DNA of 64,000 bases, from positions 50,172,975 through 50,236,974 of the forward strand of contig JACSVZ010000007.1 in assembly GCA_014706295.1 (NCBI GenBank), in the 5' to 3' direction. Of this stretch, positions 52,599-64,000 are shown piece by piece (positions within the stretch are counted from its first letter, which is position 1; the number at the start of each line of letters is the position of its first letter). The notes beneath the pieces are model-generated. The model had not been told where the DNA came from. It worked only from the letters and a program-made list of their open reading frames with translations, and did not search any database. The DNA is from Lycocorax pyrrhopterus obiensis. Lineage: Eukaryota > Chordata > Aves > Passeriformes > Paradisaeidae. Position numbers and translations under genes: made by a program.

Positions 52599-52650
52599 GA
52601 AAAAAAAAGAAAAAGAAAAAAAGAAAGGAAAAAAAAGGAAAAGAAAGAAA
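52599..52650 (+). repeat. Purine-only low-complexity run (A/G-rich) in the TUNAR 3' UTR
   Basis: Fifty-two consecutive purines, mostly A with scattered G (GAAA, GGAAAA units). It lies about 100 nt downstream of the pyrimidine tract and could partly pair with it in the RNA. It may also simply be a decayed simple repeat. Confidence 0.85.
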
Positions 52651-52968
52651 CTGTACGCTATATATAATTAGAAATGTATGCTGTATACCCGCAAAGATTG
52701 AACTCAAAGATAGCTTCATAGCACAGATCACATGTCTGTTAGGTCAAATGGTTTTTTCTCTTGGTTTTTGCTTTTACTTACATTGAATCTGACAAGCTTT
52801 TATTTAGAATGAACATATGGTGCAATCATGAAAAAAACAATCCCATTGAGCAAGGCCTGCCTAAACCTGATAAAATGTTGGGAGAAATACATTACGTGGT
52901 TATTTTTCCTTTCTCATTTGCTTAACATCTGTGTCTGTTCATACCAATGTTTATAAATATATATTTTT

Positions 52969-52974
52969 AATAAA
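52969..52974 (+). other. TUNAR: Polyadenylation signal AATAAA of TUNAR
   Basis: A canonical AATAAA lies 682 nt after the TUNAR stop codon in an AT-rich context (atatttttaataaatgtgc). It is the first canonical AATAAA found after the stop. A T/G-rich stretch near 53034 (attttgtttgatg) could be the downstream element. Cleavage is expected near 52986-52999. Confidence 0.7.
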
Positions 52975-52995
52975 TGTGCTATATTTTTAGCATGA

Positions 52996-55900
52996 ACCAA
53001 CTATTTGGAGACACTTGTATTCATGCAGCTAAATTTTGTTTGATGAAGTGCCCCTTTTGACAATGGATGTTATTTTTCTCGGCAATTATACAGCAGTCTT
53101 GTTTGCAGCCCTCTCACTGTGGTCTGAAGCAAGCTCACATCATGCTCATATGCATGACTTGAAGTTGGAATGTCAGCTGAAAAGCATTGCTGCCTAATAC
53201 GGGAAATAGCAAAACATTGTAAGGTGACCTTTGGAGACTGGTTGCAGAAAGAAGGCTCTATTTATAGACAAAAAAAGAAAAAGCAAATGAAAGGAATATT
53301 GAGGCATCTCACAAAATATTGCAAAATTCATAGAATTTGTGGCTTTCAAAATCTGGTCACGCTCTCCAAGTACTTGTGCTGAGAGAAGTGAGCAGAGGTT
53401 TATACAGTTGAAAGGAGAAATTTATAGAGCCTATAGTGAGGGGCTTAAGTGAAATCCAGATTGTAAATACAGAGTGTATTTTAAATGTGAGGATCATTAA
53501 CTCTTTACGCTTCTCTGACATGTGCTTTAACTGAGTTGGTGCAGTGAAATTCTCTGACTTGTGTTTTTGACAGGAATGTACAATGATGATCACCATTTTT
53601 CTTCAGAGTTCAGTACCTATAAATATACGAAGCATTAAAAATATGAGACCTCAATTCTGCCTCAAGCTGCCTAAGTACATTGCCCACTAACTCTGACATA
53701 TCCTCTTAAAAAATAGGTCAATTAATTGTTTACTGACTTGTGATTTGGATTGTGTCCTCAGATGCACAAGGAGGATTGGTGTTGAAGTCAGCTAGAGCTG
53801 AGAAAATTTTGACCCTAGAGTCTCATTAATTTTAGTGATCAGACCTGTCCCTCCGGAATCAAGAATGAGTTTTTCACCATTTTCCAGGGTCTAGGAATGG
53901 TCTCAAAAATACAGAATTCCATTGCAGGATATAAAAGTAAGCCTGGAAAAATCCTGAGGGGCACCTCTTATAAACAGAGGTGTTCAGTCTCTTGTGGTAT
54001 CGTACAGTCAAGAACAAAACCATTAAGAGTAGAAAAAAGGTCAGTAAATAAATTACAATGAAATCCAACACAGAGACTGAAGGAAAGCAGAGCAAAAATA
54101 ATCTCATGTTAATGAAAACATGACAGGGTGAGAGAAGTGAGAAAATGAGCAGAGATTTGAAGCAGAAAACAGCACAGAAAGCCAGTGCCATGCACTCCAG
54201 CATGGCTGAGGAAACATTTGTGTTTGCACGGTGCTGGTAGAGCTGCGGGTCTCAGAGAAGACACGAAACAGTAGTGGCACAGGATAGTGTAGCTCAGTGA
54301 AGGTGATCTTGTTTTTTAATTTATAGTTATTTATTGATAATTTTAAGGAATCAGCAAACTCTACTTTTTGATCATCCTGATGGCTAAAATATATTTTATT
54401 CCACTAGGCATTTTTTCTTCTGTTTAAACTACTGCTGCTCACAGCCTGTGGCTCTGAGCACCTGCACATGCTCCAGGCGCCAGCCTAACTTCAGCCCAGC
54501 CTTTGCCTGCCAGGATCTTCTCTGCAGATATTTCTCTTGAAATTCTCCCCCTCCATTTCCAGCAAACACCGCAGCAATCTGCCCGAGGCTCTTGCTCATC
54601 TTCTAGAGGGCCAGCCTCTGAGTCAAAAGATGAACTCTCATGCCAGATACTTCTTTGCCTCCCTCTGCATCAGATACCTGTCATCTTCTTGTGGGCATGA
54701 AGATGCTTAATGAATCAAATTCCATTAAGGGCTTATACTAATATTACAAATTAAAGCTCTGCATTGTAAAAGAGCATAGGACACCCCACCCACTAAAGTA
54801 GGAACTTTTGCTGCTCATCACAGTTGCACTTATTCAGACATGGGCCAGCACCTTCAACAAGACAGGCACTGAAAATAGCCCAAATAAGCTGAAATGGTGG
54901 ACCAAGAGCCTAAGGATTCCATGTTTCCTCTGCTGTACTTTGCCTGTTAGTCTTGATGTAGGCAGTGTGTCCAGGTGTACTATCATCCTGCCCCAGCAGC
55001 AGCCGTGTGCAGTGTGCTTTGCCACAGGACTTTTATTCCTCTGAAGGAGGAAGAAAGGTTTATCCAATTCTATAAAAAGTTTAACACTTAATATTTTAGT
55101 TTTACAAGTTTCTGTTCACAGATAGTTCTAGAAATATCCTGGGGCAAGTTATTCTTAAGTAGATTCATTAAGTATTCATTTAAATAAAAATGAAGAGTTT
55201 CCTTCGAGGGCAATTTCTTTACCTTTTATTTGGTATTCATGAACACTGATAGGGGAAAAGTATTTTTTCAAGAATGACAGTGGAAGAGGAATATTTTATG
55301 CAAAGATCTGAAGGTGTGCCTACCCAGGCAGCTGTGGGCAGGCCTGCTCTTGGCTCAGTGACAGCTGGAGCCAAATTACCCTCATGGTTTTTTTGAATGC
55401 ACCTGTAAGAAATATTCAACTAGGTAACACATATGTCATGAATACCTTATAGTCAGTAGCTACTCTATAAGCAGTTGAATAAAACTTCACGAGTTGAATG
55501 GCAAATCTGCTTTGGCAAGGAGAAATCCAACACTCCCATTTTTGGCTTGACTTGTACATAATGCAAACAGTTTCTAAAGTAAATTTTAAAAAATGGAATG
55601 TTAGTCCATTAGTGACAGGAACTTTCATCTTTGCATTTGAGGAGAAGGAAATTAATATCCAATATCATAAAAAGAGATTAAAGCATCACCTTTTGCTTCA
55701 GTCAACTAAGAATATGATTACATGTACTATGTAGTTTGATGGTTTGTGTCATGGGAATGAAAAATATTTTCATGAGGTGACAGAAAGGTGACATTGTCCC
55801 CACTGGTATCTGGTGTGTTGGCTGGTGGGCACAGAAGACCTTCAAGAAGGGAGAAGATAAAACTATTTTTTATACACACAACAACGTGGGGAGAAAGAAG

Positions 55901-58900
55901 ACAGACAAGCTACTGACCTCCTCTCTGGTTCCTACAGCTGACATTGAAAACGCGACACCTCAGGAGCCACATCTTTATACTGGAATGTATCACGCTGTGT
56001 CAGCTGTCAGGGCAGTCCTCTCAGTTATGTACCTTCTTCTCCTTCCACCTGCACCTCTGCAGCAGTGTGTGCCTCATTGTGCCTGAGGAGAGTTTGAACA
56101 CAAACCCAGCCTGGCAGCTTCTGGAAGCTGTAGTTTTGCTTTACTGTGGTGTAGTGGTCTACTACGGGCCTGAGTTTTATTATTTTAAGGACAGTCATTA
56201 ATCATCATCATGTTACTGTCTGATAATCTTGGGGATACGTCACTTGTTGAATTCCCAGAAAAATCCCACTCCTGGCCCACAGGTAAAATTTTGATTCAGT
56301 AGGCATCAAAATACAAAAGAAAGCTTCAGTTACATCACAACCAAACTTCAGTATGAAGCATTGCTTAAGTCCATGTGTCTTATATTTCCATTTAATCTGT
56401 ACACTGGAGCTCACCCCAAATGCCCCAAGATTTCATCTGTGTCAAGAGGTCTCATCTCTTCTGAGTCAGAATTGTTATTCTGTGCGAATTATGGCATATG
56501 CAGAGAACTTGGTCCATAGAAGGAAAGGACAAAAATTAACTGAATTAAAACTCCAGGGAGGCAGCACTGCAGAATTTACTAATTAGTTTGAGTTTTAGCT
56601 GGGGTACTTTGTTTCTGGATAGCCAGTATGCTGGAGAAAAGACGTTATTGTTCCCTGGGAAGTTTCTGGAAGAAATATGTCTAATTGAAAGAACCACATT
56701 GAAAATATTTCAGCAGCAATCTTCTGAAGAAAACACTGACCAGAACCGTGAGTGGCTTGCTTCCCAAGAGTACTATTTGGCAGCCCAGGAACACAGTGCA
56801 CATATATGCAAGCACCTCTTGTTTACTTAGAGGCTTTGTCTTTGGAACAGAATGCACAGATTTACAGAGATTTACAAGTGTATGAAATAGCACATTATGC
56901 AACATCAATAATGAAAATATCTGTTTACCTTTATTTCCAGCAGATACACTGCAGGCACCCTGCAGAACCTGCACTGCTTCCATGCCTGGCTATGTGTTTT
57001 GGAGGCTCATCCCAAAAGGTCTTACAAACTCAGTGTAGCTTTCTTTCCCCGCCACTGATCCAAGAGAAACAAAACCTATTCAGTATGGAAACCTCCACAC
57101 CAGACTGAAATGCCACAGGTTTCCATCTGCATTTATCTACATATGAACCATCTGGTATCCAATAAGACCTTCGTTGTCTTAGGCATTAGGTTTGCTTATC
57201 TGCATTTCACCTGGGGACTCAGACAGTGAAAGGCAATTTGTAGAGCTGAAAGCACCCAACTGTTTCCAAAGATCTAGCTTTACATAATGGAGCTGCCACC
57301 TGGAGGGTGCCTGTTCACGTGCATGGCACACCACACACCATCCTCCTTGTGTGGTCTCACACTGACACAGCCTCTGTGACACCCAGGGGGTGGGGCTGGG
57401 CTGTAACTGGCCCATACAGCCAAACAAGTGTGCAAGAGAAAAGTGTTCTGTGCAAAAGCCTGGATCCCAAGTCAAGCTCTGTAGAGTGAAAGGACGTTCT
57501 GCCTTGTTCCCAGAAAGGCACATAGCTACATCCACCGAGATCCTTTATTCTGCAACCTGTCCCTGTTCAGCTGAAGGTGACCCACGCACCACACTGACCC
57601 TCTCGTGGCAGCTGCAGAACTTCCTTCCCCTGAGGGAAGTAAACAGCTCTGGACTTTCCTAATCTCCTAGAATAGGGAACAAAGCCACTTTTGCATGGCA
57701 GAAATAGCAGCAGGAGCATCCATTTCTGGCTGACAATGACAAAGCCACCTGCCTAGAGTGCTTATGGGAACCCTTTTCCCACCCATCATTCCTCATAGTC
57801 TGGGAAATGCAAGTTAATTACCTGGACTCCAGGTTCTTCTCCACAGGCTCGGTCACCATTTAGACTCAGGCAGACTTCTTTCATGATGCTGAGACTTTGT
57901 TAAACTCAAATGGCTCCTGGAGCCAGGTCTTCAGGAACATATTAAATATCATGATACCTTAATCTGGCCTTGATATCGTGAAGGTGCCACAGTAACAAGT
58001 TTTGGGCATTGTCAGTCTCTGCCAACAAGGTGTTAAGGGACAAGCATCAGCAAGGGACACCACATGGGAGCCATGGGCAGCCAGGAATAATGCACCAGGG
58101 CTGCTTTCCCCAGCACTGACCTTCCTGAGGAGCAGTGGTGTTATGGTGAATTGATACTGGTGGTGGGTAAATGTAATAAAATGTTTGTGTAGCAGGGTGC
58201 GATTTCTCACCTTTACTTCCTGCAAACTTAATGGGAAAAGCTTTATAAATAATTCTGGCTTTGTCAATTTAAAATATGGATTAAAATTTACTATATATGT
58301 TTTCAAATTTTAATGTGCTGCTTTTTTTTCCCCCCTTACCAACAAATTCAATTTTAGTTTTGCAGATGCTATTCTTGTTTCTGTAATAATGATGGCTAAT
58401 GCAAAAGCATTGGTACAGGATGCAAAAGGAAGGAATTATTATATTGTCAGTGTTGTATTATTCTGCTCTTGTGAGCAGGAAAAGATAGTCAGTGGTTTTC
58501 TTTGCATCCAGTGCACATAGTTAGCAGTATTTTTATAATTTGATACCATTATTTCTGGAATTCTGTGGGATAAAATTCCATCATTTAGAGCTGTGTATAT
58601 TCAAACAAATGTCAGCAAACTGAGAAGTACATGAAATGTTTGCAGTAGCTAAAAGAAAACAATGTCAGACATGTATCTTTTGAGCATATTCAAACTCAAA
58701 AGTGAGACCTCACAACTATCATTCTTACACCCCTACTGACATCATATAATACACACCAGGACACAATTTAGCAGCTCACTCTGCTAAGACTATTCATGTA
58801 CATAACTCAGACTAAGGGGCTAAGTTCCTTTACAGTTAATATGCATATGAATAGGTATTTGCAGGTTTGGGGCATTAGTTGACAGCTGACAATTCAGCTG

Positions 58901-60075
58901 TAGCAAAAACGCAGCTAATCAGACAGGGAAAAATAAGAAATTTCCTGCACAATGAGCTTTTTCTCTTTGTCTCATTGACCTTACTTTAAGTCAGCTGATT
59001 TGCTTCAGACTGCGTGATGGATGAGAATGATGCTAAAGCCTGCCTAACTGATGAAAGAATAAACACCACGGAGGAACATTAAATCTACATTTTCTATCAG
59101 AAACTAAGAATTTCCCTAAACAGCTTTAAAAAAATCTCAGTGCTGAATGTTTTACATTTTCCTTTATGTTTCACCATCAGCCAACACACTATTTCCATTT
59201 GACTGTATAATAATATTTATGTACAGTTTCACTGAGCTGTGCAAACACCAGCAAATGGATTTTGCATCCTTTGTTGCTTTTTAAGTTTTATAAGCCTCTT
59301 TCAAGTACATACCCATCTCCTGTTTTAAAGATCAAGAGGAGAAATATACCACATCCTAAAGTACTATACAATTATGCAAACCTCACTACAAGCTTAGATT
59401 GAAAGTATATGACCATTTACACAAAACAGGGGTGTTACTTCTTGAGACTGCTCATATGGCCCAAGCGACCCTGATGTGGTGCTGCATACAATATTACATT
59501 CTTTTCTTTTTAGAAAAAAAAGAGTCCAGCTGTGAAACTCCTTGAAGCAGTGCATTGCACCATAGTTGCAATTTACAGAGCAAGGCAAAAAATCTGATGA
59601 CCACAGCCAGTGCTCAGCTCTTGGCTGACCTTCTCCCATGGGGCAGCAGCCCTTGGCGTATCCTGACAGACCAAGTGTTCAGTGCCCTCTACACATGATG
59701 AAAGGAAATAATAGTCAAGTGATTAACGTCCCAAAATTTGAAATGTCACCATTTTCTGTCTGGTTTCTCTGGTCCAGAGACAAAAAACACCACCAAGCAG
59801 TAGCCTAACATAAAACAGAAAAGCAGCCAGTGATTTCTTAAGGGGCTCCTGAATGTCTCTCCTCAAAATACATTTTTTAGAGAAGTGGCTCTCAGGAGCT
59901 TTGAAGGGCCCTTGGCAGCAGCTGGTGCCATCCTCGTTCCCAGAAGTCACCACTGCTTTGACTCAAGTGGCCTGAAAAGGCATCTTCCTAAATGGGACCA
60001 CGCCAACTCCCCAGTGGATGTTGTGTGATGCTGCAATCCCTACTCTCCATATTCTTCTGTATGTGTACTTTCCTA
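52996..60075. other. Downstream flank of TUNAR, non-coding
   Basis: No gene seen; the mammalian neighbour C14orf132 is not present. 58560-59280 is AT-rich, repeat-free and contains two CAGCTG E-boxes 12 bp apart (58883 and 58895). 57.2-57.9 kb is GC-richer with antisense open-frame pairs. Confidence 0.6.
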
Positions 60076-60512
60076 TAGAATAGAATAGAATAGAATAGAA
60101 TAGAATAGTTTAGTTGGAAGGCACCTACAACAGCCATCTGGACTGTCCAAAAGCTAGAGCACATTACTAAGGGCACTGTCCTAATGCCTCTTGAGTACCG
60201 ACAGGTTTGGGACATCAACCACCTCTCTAGGAAGCCTGTTGCAGATCTATTCCAGATGACCCTCTTGGTAAAGAAATATTTCCTAATGCCATCTCTGGAC
60301 CTCCCCTGACGCAGCTTTGGACACCATTCCCAGGCCATATATCACTGGATCCCAGGGAGAAATGTTCAGCACCTTCCTCTCTACTTTCCCTCCTCAGGAA
60401 GATGTAGAGAGCAATGAGATCCTCCCTCAGCTTCCTTTTCTGCAAACTAGACAATCCCAAAGTCCTTATCTAGTCCTCATAGGAGCTGCCTCACTTCTTG
60501 GTAGAGTTTGAA
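60076..60512 (-). mobile_element. CR1 LINE 3' part with (TAGAA)6 tail, reverse orientation
   Basis: Six perfect TAGAA units (60076-60105) form the expanded tail of a reverse-oriented CR1. The body follows in order: the 3' UTR, then (60300-60510) the reverse complement of the end of the reverse transcriptase, including ctcctcaggaagatgtagag and ctttggacaccattcccag. It is 5'-truncated near 60512. Short stops and indels show it is inactive. Nearby, 60876-61290 is a separate CR1 locus in the same orientation. Confidence 0.9.
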
Positions 60513-60875
60513 AAGGGAGCAGTTTTCTGTATCTGTATTCCTCAGACTCCTGCCACCTCCATGTGACAGGGTGGCTGGGAGGACCACAGAGGAAGGCCTG
60601 GGTATCCAGCTGATACTCTTCTTCCCTAAAATTTGACTCTGTTTGGTTTCAAATTCTCAGATTGTTTAAGGATAATTTTTAAATGCAGGTCAGATTTTAA
60701 GAGACAGTTGTATGAGTCTTATTTGACTTGTGAGCTCTTCCATGACATGGTGTCATAAGAATTGCAGTAGTGGCATGTTTCATCCACAGTGCCTGGAGTG
60801 CTCATAAATCCTTCATGGAAGTGCTGGGATATTCCCATCGTCTCAGACACTAAATGAGATACAAAACTAACAATC

Positions 60876-61290
60876 AGAATAGAATCATAGAATGGTTTGG
60901 GTTGTAAGGTCATGATATCCCAGCTCCCCCTGCCATGGGCAGGGACACCTGTCTCTAGACCAGGTTGCTCAGAGCCCCATCCAACCTGGCCTTGAACACT
61001 TCCAGGGATGGAACATCCACAGCTTCTCTGGGCAACCTGTTCCAGCACTTCATCACTCTCACAGTAAAGAATTCCTTCCTATCTGATCTAAAACTTGCCC
61101 CTTTTCAATTTTCAGTGGAGGCACTTAGCTCTCCAGTCTCCATCCTGCTGTCCATCCACTCAAGAAGTGTGGGAAGAGAGGTTGCCATTGAAAACTGACA
61201 GAAAAAGTTGTTGAGTACCTCAGCCTTCTCATCCGTTACCAGTTTTCCAGCATTGCTTATCAGAGGGATGACATCTTCTTTGACCTTCAC
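60876..61290 (-). mobile_element. Internally deleted or composite CR1 LINE, reverse orientation
   Basis: The left part (60876 to about 61115) is a CR1 3' end in reverse (agaatcatagaatggtttgg, then cccctgccatgggcaggg and ccaacctggccttgaacac). The right part (61105-61290, minus strand) translates to GKLVTDEKAEVLNNFF, the CR1 pol linker between endonuclease and reverse transcriptase. In a full CR1 these parts are well over 1 kb apart, so the reverse-transcriptase domain is missing. Either one copy was internally deleted or two fragments lie side by side in the same orientation. I favour a deletion. Confidence 0.8.
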
Positions 61291-64000
61291 TAGTAGAGGT
61301 TAATAATTTGAATTGATTCAAACTTTGTTGCTTGTCTGAAAATAAAGGGTCCTTACAAAATCAGTGGCAAAAGTAGGATTCTTTTGATGCCATGAAATCT
61401 GAAGAGGATAAAAGTGGCATATTATTAAAATATCATAATAAATACCAGCTGAAACCCACTTTTAGTTCCAAGACATCTCTGCAATTGTCAAATGAGCTCA
61501 GAAATTTTGCATTTTGCAGAATAAGGTAAAAGGTCTGAAAACAGTGATCTTTGTGCTGCAATTCCACTGCCTGGAAACTAAATAAAGAAATCAATAGGCA
61601 CGTAGAGTGTTCCTCCATCAGCCCATGCTCAGTTTCCAGAAGGATACACTGAAGTGTGGCTTAACAGTAAGACAGAATCTGACTGGTGCTTTCCAATATC
61701 CTTTCAGATCAGTAAGTTTTTATTTATAGTCTTGTCCCCTGTACAGAGGATGGATAGTCTTCCTTTCAACCAGATGGTTTCCTCCTTCTGTGTGTGTTTT
61801 TACTCATCAGGTCCTGAGTGATAACATTGTTGATATGCCATTGCTGAGAAGTAGTTTTAAGACAAGAAATTAAATAATCCAGTTGTAAAAATAAAACATA
61901 TCTGTTTGTATCAATCAATTCAAGCTCCACAGACTAAAATGTATAGAATCCTGTAAGAAATAAGTACTTTTCAGAAGCCATGATTTCCTGAGGAGTGGTA
62001 GAAGGAGAAGGATATACAGCATATATCCAAAGGCTCTTTGAAAAATACCTTGAAAATTATAACTTTATTATGTAAAAGTTAAATGTATTAGTTCAATTCA
62101 GTGTTTTTCCTTTGGTAAGATCTTTTTCATTACATTCACGTACACACAGGGTGGTGCTTCCCAGCTGTCAGTCCAGCCTTTATTGAAGTTACATGACTGG
62201 AGCTGAAGGCAGACTCTAGCTCCCAGGTCTGAATCCAGCAGAGCGTTTATATTCATAATTCTCTCCAAGAAAGTGCATGGTCCTGTTGGCTTTCTGGGCT
62301 GCCCATAAGCTTGAAAGTAAGTATGTGCTGAAGTGCTTCACTGGAGCAGGGCAGTGTCCTGCAGCTGCACTGAAACACTCAGTCCATTTCGCTTTTTAGG
62401 GAGGTTATTACTGCTTGAAAGAAGTATTTCTCTGAAATAGAAGGGAACAAATGTCCCAGAGCACTCATTAATTTCCCTCTCAGTCCCTTTTCTGCTTTCT
62501 GCAACTCCCTTCTTTTTTACTGGCTCATAACATCAGCCTTGTCCATCCCTTACACAACATCACAGCTAAACAGTCTTGCTTAAATGGCTACTCTCTCTGC
62601 TTTATGTGCCTCAGATTTAAATTAAGAAGCTCTTCCTCGCCAAAGGCTCTATTTTATTTTCTGATCCCATTTCAACCACCAGTGTCACCAGCTGTGCTGA
62701 GCATCATCATTTCCAACACCCGGAACAGCTGTGGGGTGTTCCTATTGTATACCTGGCATGCTTTGCCCTTTACTACCAGGTCTGCTCCTTCCCTCATTTA
62801 AACCTTGCCAAAAATACATCCCCATCACATAGTGATAGTACAGCTACCCTCAGCAGAGCTTTTCTGGCTGGGAGCAAAAAAGGCTGGTGAGTGAGACCCA
62901 GTGTCAGGGCAGCTACAGAGAGGACTCTGCAGGGTGGTATAAGCTGCCAGAACTTCTTGGACTGAAGTGCAAACATCAGAGCCTGTGGTGAAACACTTTG
63001 AGCCCTAAAGGAAGATGAGTATACAGGAATCTGTGGCTGAATGCTGCAATCAGTGCTGCATTGCAAGGATGGTCTAAAATTCCTTCCTTACACACTTTGG
63101 TTAATAGAGAAAGAGCTGAGGGGTGGAGATGTCAGAGTCTCTTATAATGAGGCCTCTGAGGTTTTTGATAAAGCTGCTTAGAAAAAAGAAATCACTTTGG
63201 TTTATTGTCTGGTACTATCCTATTCTTCCTGCAGTGCTAGTCTTACAGAACTAGTGATGGTGATCAAGCTGATTTCACGCTCACGAGGTCACAGCTAATC
63301 TAACTGAACCTTTGCAGCAGTCTGTAAAGAAGCTGATGTCCTAAAAATCTGCCTGTTTGTGCTTCTGTATGGGTTTTTGAGCTTTATTTTGTTTCAGGGG
63401 ACTGGAAAAGCCCTAGAAGACACAGGCGGATCTATGGTAGGTCTTGAGATCTTATGTGCTCCGTTACAGCAGATGTGGCTGTGCTGGTGGTGAGGAGGAT
63501 TTGGGATCAGGCGAGTGCCCTCAGTGAAGGCAGTATGATTCTGTGAGCAAACACACGCTCCTCAGGATGACTAAGAGCAGGCTTCAAGGAAACACTGGAA
63601 AAAAAGCAGGGAAGTATGAGTCATCTGTGGAATGTCAGTTTGCACGTCTTTATGTAGCACGTAATTATTTTTATACACATGTTTAATTAATTTTTCTTTG
63701 TGTTTCATTGGGGACTACATTTGTTTGTCATTCTCCTTGCTGGGTATATTGACACACTGTTACACTGTCAACGACTGCTTTGGCAGTGGGAGGCCCTTGA
63801 AGAACACTGCAGTGAATGTGGCTGACCCCAAAAGCAGTCCGAGCTGGAGACAACAGCCTGACGGCATTCTCCGATGAAAATTATATGTTCTGTTGCACAA
63901 CTCTGTCCTACACCTGTGTCTGAGGCCAAAGCTCATGGGCAGGGCAGAGCTAGAGATGCTTCAGCTTTGGGACCAGCTGTGCTGGCCCTGGCCCTCCCCT
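61291..64000. other. Non-coding DNA to the window edge
   Basis: No gene, recent transposon or tandem repeat recognised. G and C rise slightly after 62.7 kb and near the right edge. Confidence 0.6.

Larger units (their letters stand above)
52102..52995 (+). other. TUNAR: TUNAR terminal exon: 39-nt leader, CDS and 3' UTR
   Basis: The exon begins after the AG at 52100-52101 and should end 12-25 nt after the AATAAA at 52969, so the 3' boundary is approximate. The whole coding frame is in this one exon. The 39 nt before the ATG are an exact multiple of three and contain no stop in the CDS frame; the in-frame TAG falls across the splice acceptor itself. The 3' UTR (52288 to about 52995) holds a pyrimidine-rich tract, a 52-nt purine run and AT-rich sequence. 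In mammals the gene has upstream non-coding exons tens of kilobases away; their bird counterparts are not identifiable here by eye. Confidence 0.8.

Noticed and set aside
52996..64000. Search for C14orf132, the next gene after TUNAR in mammals
   Set aside because: No matching small membrane-protein frame was found; in mammals it is much further downstream, so absence is expected.

Overview
This is a gene-poor vertebrate window, almost certainly from a bird. The main evidence is interspersed chicken-repeat-1 (CR1) LINE copies in several subfamilies, with typical 3' ends and recognisable reverse-transcriptase fragments, plus an endogenous-retrovirus LTR of a type common in neoavian birds, especially songbirds. 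The species cannot be read from the sequence. There is no bacterial-style gene packing, and the long open frames are either antisense, inside repeats, or without recognisable protein character.

The one gene I can name with confidence is TUNAR (also called TUNA or megamind; its protein is pTUNAR or BNLN). Its complete 48-codon reading frame lies at 52141-52287 on the plus strand. It sits in a terminal exon with a good splice acceptor at 52101, a strong Kozak start, a roughly 700-nt 3' UTR and an AATAAA signal at 52969. TUNAR was long described as a non-coding RNA because the frame is so short, and a 60-codon cutoff misses it here. The product is a single-pass membrane microprotein of neural and beta cells, reported to act on the ER calcium pump SERCA2. 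In mammals TUNAR lies between the TCL1 cluster and C14orf132/BDKRB2. None of those neighbours is visible here, which fits a broad desert around the gene.

Layout. 1-22 kb: AT-rich non-coding DNA with one 855-bp CR1 (1015-1868), an unidentified coding-like minus-strand exon candidate (10370-10550) and a homeodomain-motif-rich block near 16.4-16.8 kb. 22-27 kb: a CR1 3' end, a GC-richer block with a perfect RFX-type palindrome (a possible distal promoter), then an ERV LTR with a short internal remnant. 27-48 kb: non-coding DNA with MIR-like and CR1 fragments and a fresh 87-bp tandem duplication. 48-53 kb: a TATA-box candidate and the TUNAR terminal exon. 53-64 kb: the downstream flank with two minus-strand CR1 loci, one of them internally deleted.

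Most of the first 52 kb is probably upstream flank or intron of TUNAR. The 5' exon(s) could not be placed, and the two candidate promoters are guesses. No tRNA, rRNA, CRISPR or operon structure was seen.
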